DNA from: Plasmopara viticola
Lineage: Eukaryota > Oomycota > Peronosporomycetes > Peronosporales > Peronosporaceae
Reading direction: 5' to 3'
Assembly (NCBI GenBank): GCA_001695595.3
Contig: MBPM02000207.1
Span: 1 to 64,000, forward strand
DNA: 64,000 bases
Positions 12,801-23,900 of this stretch are shown in pieces. The notes beneath the pieces are model-generated. The model made no database searches, had not been told where the DNA came from, and saw nothing but the letters and a program-made list of their open reading frames with translations. Positions within the stretch are counted from its first letter, which is position 1, and every line of letters starts with the position of its first letter. The translations under genes and the position numbers were made by a program.

Positions 12801-15189
12801 GGACGTATCTGAGGCCGTAGCAAGTATCGGCGCTTCAAATGGAGCAAATTTAGCTAAGTCATGCTTGAAACGCGTATCTGTGTGTTCAATGAAGCTAGAT
12901 GGGACGTATCTGAGGCCGTAGGAATAGTTGACGCTTCAATGGAGCAGTATTCGCTGCGTTACGCTCGAACGCGTGTCTGCATGTTCACGAAGCTAGATTG
13001 GACGTATTTGAGGCGGTAAAAAGAATTGGCGCTTCAAATGAAGCAGTATTCGCTTAGTTACTCTTGTAACGCGTGTCGGCTTGTCCAGAAAACTAGATTG
13101 GTCGAATCTGAGGCCGTAGAAAGTATTGCTGCCTTATATGGAGCAGTACTCGCTCTGTTCCGCTTGGAACGCTTGTCCGCATGTCTAGGAAGCTGTATCG
13201 GACGTATCGGAGGCCGTAGGAAGAATTGGCGCTTCAAATGGAGTGGTATTCGCTAAGTATCTCTTGAAATGCATTTCTTCGTGTCCAGGAAGCTAGATTG
13301 GACGTAGCGGAGGCCGTAAGAAGAATCGGCGCTTCAAATTGAGTAATACTCGCTCTGTTTCGCTTGGAACGCATGGCTGCATGTCCAGGAAGCTAGATTG
13401 GACGTATCTGAGGCAGAAGGAACAACCGCGCTTCAAATGGAGCAGTTTTCACAAAGTATCTCTTGAAACGCGTGTCTGCATGTCCTGGAAACAAGAATGG
13501 ACGTATCTGAGGCCGTACGAAGAAATGGCGCTTCAAATGGAGCGGTTTTCGCTAACTATTTTTTTAAATGCGTGTCTGCATGTCTAGGAAGCTAGATTGG
13601 ACGTATTGAGGCCGTAGCAAGTATCGGCGCTTCAAATGGAGCAAATTTAGCTAAGTCATGCTTGAAACGCGTATCTGTGTGTTCAATGAAGCTAGATGGG
13701 ACGTATCTGAGGCCGTAGGAATAGTTGACGCTTCAATGGAGCAGTATTCGCTGCGTTACGCTCGAACGCGTGTCTGCATGTTCACGAAGCTAGATTGGAC
13801 GTATTTGAGGCGGTAAAAAGAATTGGCGCTTCAAATGAAGCAGTATTCGCTTAGTTACTCTTGTAACGCGTGTCGGCTTGTCCAGAAAACTAGATTGGTC
13901 GAATCTGAGGCCGTAGAAAGTATTGCTGCCTTAAATGGAGCAGTACTCGCTCTGTTCCGCTTGGAACGCTTGTCCGCATGTCTAGGAAGCTGTATCGGAC
14001 GTATCGGAGGCCGTAGGAAGAATTGGCGCTTCAAATGGAGTGGTATTCGCTAAGTATCTCTTGAAATGCATTTCTTCGTGTCCAGGAAGCTAGATTGGAC
14101 GTAGCGGAGGCCGTAAGAAGAATCGGCGCTTCAAATTGAGTAATACTCGCTCTGTTTCGCTTGGAACGCATGGCTGCATGTCCAGGAAGCTAGATTGGAC
14201 GTATCTGAGGCAGAAGGAACAACCGCGCTTCAAATGGAGCAGTTTTCACAAAGTATCTCTTGAAACGCGTGTCTGCATGTCCTGGAAACAAGAATGGACG
14301 TATCTGAGGCCGTACGAAGAAATGGCGCTTCAAATGGAGCGGTTTTCGCTAAGTATTTTTTTAAATGCGTGTCTGCATGTCTAGGAAGCTAGATTGGACG
14401 TATCTGAGGCCGTAGCAAGTATCGGCGCTTCAAATGGAGCAAATTTAGCTAAGTCATGCTTGAAACGCGTATCTGTGTGTTCAATGAAGCTAGATGGGAC
14501 GTATCTGAGGCCGTAGGAATAGTTGACGCTTCAATGGAGCAGTATTCGCTGCGTTACGCTCGAACGCGTGTCTGCATGTTCACGAAGCTAGATTGGACGT
14601 ATTTGAGGCGGTAAAAAGAATTGGCGCTTCAAATGAAGCAGTATTCGCTTAGTTACTCTTGTAACGCGTGTCGGCTTGTCCAGAAAACTAGATTGGTCGA
14701 ATCTGAGGCCGTAGAAAGTATTGCTGCCTTAAATGGAGCAGTACTCGCTCTGTTCCGCTTGGAACGCTTGTCCGCATGTCTAGGAAGCTGTATCGGACGT
14801 ATCGGAGGCCGTAGGAAGAATTGGCGCTTCAAATGGAGTGGTATTCGCTAAGTATCTCTTGAAATGCATTTCTTCGTGTCCAGGAAGCTAGATTGGACGT
14901 AGCGGAGGCCGTAAGAAGAATCGGCGCTTCAAATTGAGTAATACTCGCTCTGTTTCGCTTGGAACGCATGGCTGCATGTCCAGGAAGCTAGATTGGACGT
15001 ATCTGAGGCAGAAGGAACAACCGCGCTTCAAATGGAGCAGTTTTCACAAAGTATCTCTTGAAACGCGTGTCTGCATGTCCTGGAAACAAGAATGGACGTA
15101 TCTGAGGCCGTACGAAGAAATGGCGCTTCAAATGGAGCGATTTTCGCTAACTATTTTTTTAAATGCGTGTCTGCATGTCTAGGAAGCTA
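858..15189. repeat. Regular HOR block 1 (18 units)
   Basis: Eighteen consecutive copies of the eight-monomer unit, counted by their C monomers (C motif ttggcgcttcaaatgaagc near 1,093 through 14,621, steps of 791-798 bp). The first A monomer (858-939) is only 82 bp, lacks part of its middle and looks like the joint with the diverged edge. The first unit (about 940-1,650) carries several one-base indels, for example at about 1,150, 1,258, 1,311 and 1,368. Most differences between units fall in monomer H, in the D triplet described below, and in A (cgtatctgagg, cgtattgagg or cgtaattgagg). Confidence 0.93.
8741..8785 (+). repeat. B-like patch inside an H monomer
   Basis: H here reads gtaggaagatttgacgcttc then aatggagcagttttcgc. 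The words tgacgcttcaatggagcag are diagnostic of monomer B, whereas H normally has tggcgcttcaaatggagcgg. Flanking sequence is ordinary H. Similar patches occur at about 18,109, 20,224 and 61,044. Confidence 0.75.
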
Positions 15190-16361
15190 GATTGGACGTA
15201 ATTGAGGCCGTAGCAAGTATCGGCGCTTCAAATGGAGCAAATTTAGCTAAGTCATGCTTGAAACGCGTATCTGTGTGTTCAATGAAGCTAGATGGGACGT
15301 ATCTGAGGCCGTAGGAATAGTTGACGCTTCAATGGAGCAGTATTCGCTGCGTTACGCTCGAACGCGTGTCTGCATGTTCACGAAGCTAGATTGGACGTAT
15401 TTGAGGCGGTAAAAAGAATTGGCGCTTCAAATGAAGCAGTACTCGCTTAGTTACTCTTGTAACGCGTGTCGGCTTGTCCAGAAAACTAGATTGGTCGAAT
15501 CTGAGGCCGTAGAAAGTATTGCTGCCTTAAATGGAGCAGTACTCGCTCTGTTCCGCTTGGAACGCTTGTCCGCATGTCTAGGAAGCTGTATCGGACGTAT
15601 CGGAGGCCGTAGGAAGAGTTGGCGCTTCAAATGGAGTGGTATTCGCTAAGTATCTCTTGAAATGCAATTCTTCGTGTCCAGGAAGCTAGATTGGACGTAG
15701 CGGAGGCCGTAAGAAGAATCGGCGCTTCAAATTGAGTAATACTCGCTCTGTTTCGCTTGGAACGCATGGCTGCATGTCCAGGAAGCTAGATTGGACGTAT
15801 CTGAGGCAGAAGGAACAACCGCGCTTCAAATGGAGCAGTTTTCACAAAGTATCTCTTGAAACGCGTGTCTGCATGTCCTGGAAACAAGAATGGACGTATC
15901 TGAGGCCGTACGAAGAAATGGCGCTTCAAATGGAGCGGTTTTCGCTAAGTATTTTTTTAAATGCGTGTCTGCATGTCTAGGAAGCTAGATTGGACGTAAT
16001 TGAGGCCGTAGCAAGTATCGGCGCTTCAAATGGAGCAAATTTAGCTAAGTCATGCTTGAAACGCGTATCTGTGTGTTCAATGAAGCTAGATGGGACGTAT
16101 CTGAGGCCGTAGGAATAGTTGACGCTTCAATGGAGCAGTATTCGCTGCGTTACACTCAAACGCGTGTCTGCATGTTCACGAAGCTAGATTGGACGGATTT
16201 GAGGCGGTAAAAAGAATTGGCGCTTCAAATGAAGCAGTATTCGCTTAGTTACTCTTGTAACGCGTGTCGGCTTGTCCAGAAAACTAGATTGGTCGAATCT
16301 GAGGCCGTAGAAAGTATTGCTGCCTTAAATGGAGCAGTACTCGCTCTGTTCCGCTTGGAAC

Positions 16362-16460
16362 GCTTGTCCGCATGTCTAGGAAGCTGTATCGGACGTATCG
16401 GAGGCCGTAAGAAGAATCGGCGCTTCAATTGAGTAATAGTCGCTCTGTTTCGCTTGGAAC
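16362..16460 (+). repeat. E/F hybrid monomer making a 7-mer unit, copy 1
   Basis: The first half is E (agctgtatcggacgtatcgg) and the second half F (gtaagaagaatcggcgc, then attgagtaatagtcgc). The switch lies in the shared word cggaggccgta at about 16,395-16,408. The unit has seven monomers and is about 100 bp short. This is what unequal exchange between adjacent E and F monomers would produce. Confidence 0.9.
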
Positions 16461-17854
16461 GCATGGCTGCATGTCCAGGAAGCTAGATTGGACGTATCTG
16501 AGGCAGAAGGAACAACCGCGCGTCCAATGGAGCAATTTTCACAGAGTATCTCTGAAACGCGTGTCTGCATGTCCTGGAAACAAGAATGGACGTATCTGAG
16601 GCCGTACGAAGAAATGGCGCTTCAAATGGAGCGGTTTTCGCTGACTATTTTTTAAATGCGTGTCTGCATATCTAGGAAGCTAGATTGGACGTAATTGAGG
16701 CCGTAGCAAGTATCGGCGCTTCAAATGGAGCAAATTTAGCTAAGTCATGCTTGAAACGCGTATCTGTGTGTTCAATGAAGCTAGATGGGACGTATCTGAG
16801 GCCGTAGGAATAGTTGACGCTTCAATGGAGCAGTATTCGCTGCGTTACGCTCGAACGCGTGTCTGCATGTTCACGAAGCTAGATTGGACGTATTTGAGGC
16901 GGTAAAAAGAATTGGCGCTTCAAATGAAGCAGTACTCGCTTAGTTACTCTTGTAACGCGTGTCGGCTTGTCCAGAAAACTAGATTGGTCGAATCTGAGGC
17001 CGTAGAAAGTATTGCTGCCTTAAATGGAGCAGTACTCGCTCTGTTCCGCTTGGAACGCTTGTCCGCATGTCTAGGAAGCTGTATCGGACGTATCGGAGGC
17101 CGTAGGAAGAGTTGGCGCTTCAAACGGAGTGGTATTCGCTAAGTATCTCTTGAAATGCATTTCTTCGTGTCCAGGAAGCTAGATTGGACGTAGCGGAGGC
17201 CGTAAGAAGAATCGGCGCTTCAAATTGAGTAATACTCGCTCTGTTTCGCTTGGAACGCATGGCTGCATGTCCAGGAAGCTAGATTGGACGTATCTGAGGC
17301 AGAAGGAACAACCGCGCGTCAAATGGAGCAGTTTTCACAAAGTATCTCTTGAAACGCGTGTCTGCATGTCCTGGAAACAAGAATGGACGTATCTGAGGCC
17401 GTACGAAGAAATGGCGCTTCAAATGGAGCGGTTTTCGCTAACATTTTTTTTAAATGCGTGTCTGCATGTCTAGGAAGCTAGATTGGACGTAATTGAGGCT
17501 GTAGCAAGTATCGGCGCTTCAAATGGAGCAAATTTAGCTAAGTCATGCTTGAAACGCGTATCTGTGTGTTCAATGAAGCTAGATGGGACGTATCTGAGGC
17601 CGTAGGAATAGTTGACGCTTCAATGGAGCAGTATTCGCTGCGTTACACTCGAACGCGTGTCTGCATGTTCACGAAGCTAGATTGGACGTATTTGAGGCGG
17701 TAAAAAGAATTGGCGCTTCAAATGAAGCAGTATTCGCTTAGTTACTCTTGTAACGCGTGTCGGCTTGTCCAGAAAACTAGATTGGTCGAATCTGAGGCCG
17801 TAGAAAGTATTGCTGCCTTAAATGGAGCAGTACTCGCTCTGTTCCGCTTGGAAC

Positions 17855-17953
17855 GCTTGTCCGCATGTCTAGGAAGCTGTATCGGACGTATCGGAGGCCG
17901 TAAGAAGAATCGGCGCTTCAATTGAGTAATAGTCGCTCTGTTTCGCTTGGAAC
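17855..17953 (+). repeat. E/F hybrid monomer making a 7-mer unit, copy 2
   Basis: Same junction and same private variant (gtaatagtcgc, caattgag) as the hybrid 1,493 bp upstream, so it is a duplicate and not an independent event. Confidence 0.9.
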
Positions 17954-18550
17954 GCATGGCTGCATGTCCAGGAAGCTAGATTGGACGTATCTGAGGCAGA
18001 AGGAACAACCGCGCTTCAAATGGAGCAGTTTTCACAAAGTATCTCTTGAAACGCGTGTCTGCATGTCCTGGAAACAAGAATGGACGTATCTGAGGCCGTA
18101 CGAAGAAATGACGCTTCAATGGAGCAGTATTCACTAAATATTTTTTTAAATGCGTGTCTCCATGTCTAGGAAGCTAGATTGGACGTATCTGAGGCCGTAG
18201 CAAGTATCGGCGCTTCAAATGGAGCAAATTTAGCTAAGTCATGCTTGAAACGCGTATCTGTGTGTTCAATGAAGCTAGATGGGACGTATCTGAGGCCGTA
18301 GGAATAGTTGACGCTTCAATGGAGCAGTATTCGCTGCGTTACGCTCGAACGCGTGTCTGCATGTTCACGAAGCTAGATTGGACGTATTTGAGGCGGTAAA
18401 AAGAATTGGCGCTTCAAATGAAGCAGTATTCGCTTAGTTACTCTTGTAACGCGTGTCGGCTTGTCCAGAAAACTAGATTGGTCGAATCTGAGGCCGTAGA
18501 AAGTATTGCTGCCTTAAATGGAGCAGTACTCGCTCTGTTCCGCTTGGAAC

Positions 18551-18669
18551 GCTTGTCCGCATGTCTAGGAAGCTGTATCGGACGTATCGGAGGCCGTAGG
18601 AAGAAAATGGAATTCGCGCTTCAAATAGATTGGACGTAGCGGATACTCGCTCGCTGTTTCGCTTGGAAC
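18551..18669 (+). repeat. Scrambled E/F junction, 119 bp
   Basis: After an E start, the sequence runs gtaggaagaaaatgg, aattcgcgcttcaaat, then jumps to F-like agattggacgtagcgga, tactcgct, an extra cgct, and gtttcgcttgg. About 81 bp of the normal 200-bp E plus F is missing, and short pieces are inserted between familiar words. It creates a GAATTC absent from ordinary units. Confidence 0.85.
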
Positions 18670-19262
18670 GCATGGCTGCATGTCCAGGAAGCTAGATTGG
18701 ACGTATCTGAGGCAGAAGGAACAACCGCGCTTCAAATGGAGCAGTTTTCACAAAGTATCTCTTGAAACGCGTGTCTGCATGTCCTGGAAACAAGAATGGA
18801 CGTATCTGAGGCCGTACGAAGAAATGGCGCTTCAAATGGAGCGGTTTTCGCTAAGTATTTTTTTAAATGCGTGTCTGCATGTCTAGGAAGCTAGATTGGA
18901 CGTATTGAGGCCGTAGCAAGTATCGGCGCTTCAAATAGCAAATTTAGCTAAGTCATGCTTGAAACGCGTATCTGTGTGTTCAATGAAGCTAGATGGGACG
19001 TATCTGAGGCCGTAGGAATAGTTAACGCTTCAATGGAGCGTATTCGCTGCGTTACGCTCAACGCGTGTCTGCATGTTCACGAAGCTAGATTGGACGTATT
19101 TGAGGCGGTAAAAAGAATTGGCGCTTCAAATGAAGCAGTATTCGCTTAGTTACTCTTGTAACGCGTGTCGGCTTGTCCAGAAAACTAGATTGGTCGAATC
19201 TGAGGCCGTAGAAAGTATTGCTGCCTTAAATGGAGCAGTACTCGCTCTGTTCCGCTTGGAAC

Positions 19263-19362
19263 GCTTGTCCGCATGTCTAGGAAGCTGTATCGGACGTATC
19301 GGAGTCCGTAGGAAGAATTGGCGCTTCAAATGGAGTAATACTCGCTCTGTTTCGCTTGGAAC
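19263..19362 (+). repeat. E/F hybrid monomer with a different crossover (7-mer unit)
   Basis: E continues through gaagaattggcgcttc and the switch to F occurs in caaatggagtaatactcgc, about 40 bp further along than in the 16.4-kb and 17.9-kb hybrids. It is therefore a separate event giving the same outcome, a 7-mer. The join also fuses two short open frames into a 153-codon frame (19,118-19,579), which is a by-product. Confidence 0.88.
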
Positions 19363-19959
19363 GCATGGCTGCATGTCCAGGAAGCTAGATTGGACGTATC
19401 TGAGGCAGAAGGAACAACCGCGCTTCAAATGGAGCAGTTTTCACAAAGTATCTCTTGAAACGCGTGTCTGCATGTCCTGGAAACAAGAATGGACGTATCT
19501 GAGGCCGTACGAAGAAACGGCGCTTCAAATGGAGCGGTTTTCGCTAAGTATTTTTTTAAATGCGTGTCTGCATGTCTAGGAAGCTAGATTGGACGTAATT
19601 GAGGCCGTAGCAAGTATCGGCGCTTCAAATATAGCAAATTTAGCTAAGTCATGCTTGAAACGCGTATCTGTGTGTTCAATGAAGCTAGATGGGACGTATC
19701 TGAGGCCGTAGGAATAGTTGACGCTTCAATGGAGCGTATTCGCTGCGTTACGCTCAAACGCGTGTCTGCATGTTCACGAAGCTAGATTGGACGTATTTGA
19801 GGCGGTAAAAAGAATTGGCGCTTCAAATGAAGCAGTATTCGCTTAGTTACTCTTGTAACGCGTGTCGGCTTGTCCAGAAAACTAGATTGGTCGAATCTGA
19901 GGCCGTAGAAAGTATTGCTGCCTTATATGGAGCAGTACTCGCTCTGTTCCGCTTGGAAC

Positions 19960-20078
19960 GCTTGTCCGCATGTCTAGGAAGCTGTATCGGACGTATCGGA
20001 GGCGCTTCAAATGGAGTAAAGTAAAATGCAATCGTAGCGCTTCAAATTGAGTAATACTCGCTCTGTTTCGCTTGGAAC
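19960..20078 (+). repeat. Collapsed E/F junction, 119 bp
   Basis: E reads to gtatcggagg, skips to cgcttcaaatggagt, then aaagtaaaatgcaatcgtag (remnants of the end of E and start of F), then cgcttcaaattgagtaatac from F. About 81 bp is lost. The breakpoints differ from the other E/F collapses. Confidence 0.85.
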
Positions 20079-20220
20079 GCATGGCTGCATGTCCAGGAAG
20101 CTAGATTGGACGTATCTGAGGCAGAAGGAACAACCGCGCTTCAAATGGAGCAGTTTTCACAAAGTATCTCTTGAAACGCGTGTCTGCATGTCCTGGAAAC
20201 AAGAATGGACGTATCTGAGG

Positions 20221-20266
20221 CCGTAGGAAGATTTGACGCTTCAATGGAGCAGTATTCGCTAAATAT
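20221..20266 (+). repeat. B-like patch inside an H monomer
   Basis: Reads gtaggaagatttgacgcttc and aatggagcagtattcgc, matching B more closely than the 8.7-kb copy because it also has tattcgc. H-type sequence (aaatatttttttaaatgcg) resumes directly after it. Confidence 0.75.
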
Positions 20267-20675
20267 TTTTTTAAATGCGTGTCTGCATGTCTAGGAAGCT
20301 AGATTGGACGTATCTGAGGCCGTAGCAAGTATCGGCGCTTCAAATGGAGCAAATCTAGCTAAGTCATGCTTGAAACGCGTATCTGTGTGTTCAATGAAGC
20401 TAGATGGGACGTATCTGAGGCCGTAGGAATAGTTGACGCTTCAATGGAGCAGTATTCGCTGCGTTACGCTCGAACGCGTGTCTGCATGTTCACGAAGCTA
20501 GATTGGACGTATTTGAGGCGGTAAATAGAATTGGCGCTTCAAATGAAGCAGTATTCGCTTAGTTACTCTTGTAACGCGTGTCGGCTTGTCCAGAAAACTA
20601 GATTGGTCGAATCTGAGGCCGTAGAAAGTATTGCTGCCTTAAATGGAGCAGTACTCGCTCTGTTCCGCTTGGAAC

Positions 20676-20822
20676 GCTTGTCCGCATGTCTAGGAAGCTG
20701 TATCGGACGTATCGGAGGCCGTAGAATGGACGTAACGCATCTGATGTCCAGGAAGCTAGATTGGACGTATCTGAGGCAAAGAACATTCAAATGGAGCAGC
20801 TTCACAAAGTATCTCTTGAAAC
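20676..20822 (+). repeat. E-F-G collapse to 147 bp
   Basis: Three monomers that normally span 299 bp are reduced to 147 bp. E reads to cggaggccgtag, followed by aatggacgtaacgcatctga, then tgtccaggaagctagattgg and a shortened G (gaggcaaagaacattc, cagcttcacaaag). The unit is the shortest of the array (626 bp between successive C motifs), because the following H is also truncated. Confidence 0.85.
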
Positions 20823-20903
20823 GCGTGTCTGCATGTCCTGGAAACAAGAATGGACGTATCTGAGGCCGTAACGCTTCAAATTTTTCGCTATATTTTTTTA
20901 AAT
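20823..20903 (+). repeat. Truncated H monomer (81 bp)
   Basis: Starts as a normal H, then ccgtaacgcttcaaattttt replaces the usual middle and loses about 19 bp before the run of T. It belongs to the same damaged unit as the E-F-G collapse just upstream. Confidence 0.82.
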
Positions 20904-23900
20904 GCGTGTCTGCATGTCTAGGAAGCTAGATTGGACGTATCTGAGGCCGTAGCAAGTATCGGCGCTTCAAATGGAGCAAATTTAGCTAAGTCATGCTTGA
21001 AACGCGTATCTGTGTGTTCAATGAAGCTAGATGGACGTATCTGAGGCCGTAGGAATAGTTGACGCTTCAATGGAGCAGTATTCGCTGCGTTACGCTCAAA
21101 CGCGTGTCTGCATGTTCACGAAGCTAGATTGGACGTATTTGAGGCGGTAAAAAGAATTGGCGCTTCAAATGAAGCAGTATTCGCTTAGTTACTCTTGTAA
21201 CGCGTGTCGGCTTGTCCAGAAAACTAGATTGGTCGAATCTGAGGCCGTAGAAAGTATTGCTGCCTTAAATGGAGCAGTACTCGCTCTGTTCCGCTTGGAA
21301 CGCTTGTCCGCATGTCTAGGAAGCTGTATCGGACGTATCGGAGGCCGTAGGAAGAATTGGCGCTTCAAATGGAGTGGTATTCGCTAAGTATCTCTTGAAA
21401 TGCATTTCTTCGTGTCCAGGAAGCTAGATTGGACGTAGCGGAGGCCGTAAGAAGAATCGGCGCTTCAAATTGAGTAGTACTCGCTCTGTTTCGCTTGGAA
21501 CGCATGGCTGCATGTCCAGGAAGCTAGATTGGACGTATCTGAGGCAGAAGGAACAACCGCGCTTCAAATGGAGCAGTTTTCACAAAGTATCTCTTGAAAC
21601 GCGTGTCTGCATGTCCTGGAAACAAGAATGGACGTATCTGAGGCCGTAGGAAGATGGCGCTTCAAATGGAGCAGTGTTCGCTAAATATTTTCTTAAATGC
21701 GTGTCTGCATGTCTAGGAAGCTAGATTGGACGTATCTGAGGCCGTAGCAAGTATCGGCGCTTCAAATGGAGCAAATTTAGCTAAGTCATGCTTGAAACGC
21801 GTATCTGTGTGTTCAATGAAGCTAGATGGGACGTATCTGAGGCCGTAGGAATAGTTGACGCTTCAATGGAGCAGTATTCGCTGCGTTACGCTCGAACGCG
21901 TGTCTGCATGTTCACGAAGCTAGATTGGACGTATTTGAGGCGGTAAAAAGAATTGGCGCTTCAAATGAAGCAGTATTCGCTTAGTTACTCTTGTAACGCG
22001 TGTCGGCTTGTCCAGAAAACTAGATTGGTCGAATCTGAGGCCGTAGAAAGTATTGCTGCCTTAAATGGAGCAGTACTCGCTCTGTTCCGCTTGGAACGCT
22101 TGTCCGCATGTCTAGGAAGCTGTATCGGACGTATCGGAGGCCGTAGGAAGAATTGGCGCTTCAAATGGAGTGGTATTCGCTAAGTATCTCTTGAAATGCA
22201 TTTCTTCGTGTCCAGGAAGCTAGATTGGACGTAGCGGAGGCCGTAAGAAGAATCGGCGCTTCAAATTGAGTAATACTCGCTCTGTTTCGCTTGGAACGCA
22301 TGGCTGCATGTCCAGGAAGCTAGATTGGACGTATCTGAGGCAGAAGGAACAACCGCGCTTCAAATGGAGCAGTTTTCACAAAGTATCTCTTGAAACGCGT
22401 GTCTGCATGTCCTGGAAACAAGAATGGACGTATCTGAGGCCGTACGAAGACGCTTCAAATGGAGCGTTTCGCTAAGTATTTTTTTAAATGCGTGTCTGCA
22501 TGTCTAGGAAGCTAGATTGGACGTATCTGAGGCCGTAGCAAGTATCGGCGCTTCAAATGGAGCAAATTTAGCTAAGTCATGCTTGAAACGCGTATCTGTG
22601 TGTTCAATGAAGCTAGATGGGACGTATCTGAGGCCGTAGGAATAGTTGACGCTTCAATGGAGCAGTATTCGCTGCGTTACGCTCAAACGCGTGTCTGCAT
22701 GTTCACGAAGCTAGATTGGACGTATTTGAGGCGGTAAAAAGAATTGGCGCTTCAAATGAAGCAGTATTCGCTTAGTTACTCTTGTAACGCGTGTCGGCTT
22801 GTCCAGAAAACTAGATTGGTCGAATCTGAGGCCGTAGAAAGTATTGCTGCCTTAATGGAGCAGTACTCGCTCTGTTCCGCTTGGAACGCTTGTCCGCATG
22901 TCTAGGAAGCTGTATCGGACGTATCGGAGGCCGTAGGAAGAATTGGCGCTTCAAATGGAGTGGTATTCGCTAAGTATCTCTTGAAATGCATTTCTTCGTG
23001 TCCAGGAAGCTAGATTGGACGTAGCGGAGGCCGTAAGAAGAATCGGCGCTTCAAATTGAGTAATACTCGCTCTGTTTCGCTTGGAACGCATGGCTGCATG
23101 TCCAGGAAGCTAGATTGGACGTATCTGAGGCAGAAGGAACAACCGCGCTTCAAATGGAGCAGTTTTCACAAAGTATCTCTTGAAACGCGTGTCTGCATGT
23201 CCTGGAAACAAGAATGGACGTATCTGAGGCCGTACGAAGAAATGGCGCTTCAAATGGAGCGGTTTTCGCTAATATTTTTTAAATGCGTGTCTGCATGTCT
23301 AGGAAGCTAGATTGGACGTATCTGAGGCCGTAGCAAGTATCGGCGCTTCAAATGGAGCAAATTTAGCTAAGTCATGCTTGAAACGCGTATCTGTGTGTTC
23401 AATGAAGCTAGATGGGACGTATCTGAGGCCGTAGGAATAGTTGACGCTTCAATGGAGCAGTATTCGCTGCGTTACGCTCAACGCGCGTGTGCATGTTCAC
23501 GAAGCTAGATTGGACGTATTTGAGGCGGTAAAAAGAATTGGCGCTTCAAATGAAGCAGTATTCGCTTAGTTACTCTTGTAACGCGTGTCGGCTTGTCCAG
23601 AAAACTAGATTGGTCGAATCTGAGGCCGTAGAAAGTATTGCTGCCTTATATGGAGCAGTACTCGCTCTGTTCCGCTTGGAACGCTTGTCCGCATGTCTAG
23701 GAAGCTGTATCGGACGTATCGGAGGCCGTAGGAAGAATTGGCGCTTCAAATGGAGTGGTATTCGCTAAGTATCTCTTGAAATGCATTTCTTCGTGTCCAG
23801 GAAGCTAGATTGGACGTAGCGGAGGCCGTAAGAAGAATCGGCGCTTCAAATTGAGTAATACTCGCTCTGTTTCGCTTGGAACGCATGGCTGCATGTCCAG

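Larger units (their letters stand above)
15190..17955. repeat. Tandem duplication of an 8-mer + 7-mer pair (1,493 bp)
   Basis: Two successive copies of a two-unit block: about 15,190-16,682 and 16,683 to about 17,955. Both contain an intact unit with a private tactcgc in C (about 15,438 and 16,931) and gaagagttgg in E (about 15,614 and 17,107). In both it is followed by a unit whose B ends cactc (about 16,150 and 17,644) and whose E and F are fused into one monomer carrying gtaatagtcgc. The A form cgtaattgagg also repeats at 1,493-bp spacing. These shared private variants show that the pair was duplicated as one segment. Later single changes separate the copies (for example gcaattc against gcatttc in F near 15,665). 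Confidence 0.85.

Noticed and set aside
19118..19579. A 153-codon open frame, the longest in the window
   Set aside because: It exists only because the E/F collapse at 19.3 kb joins two frames that are separate in normal units.
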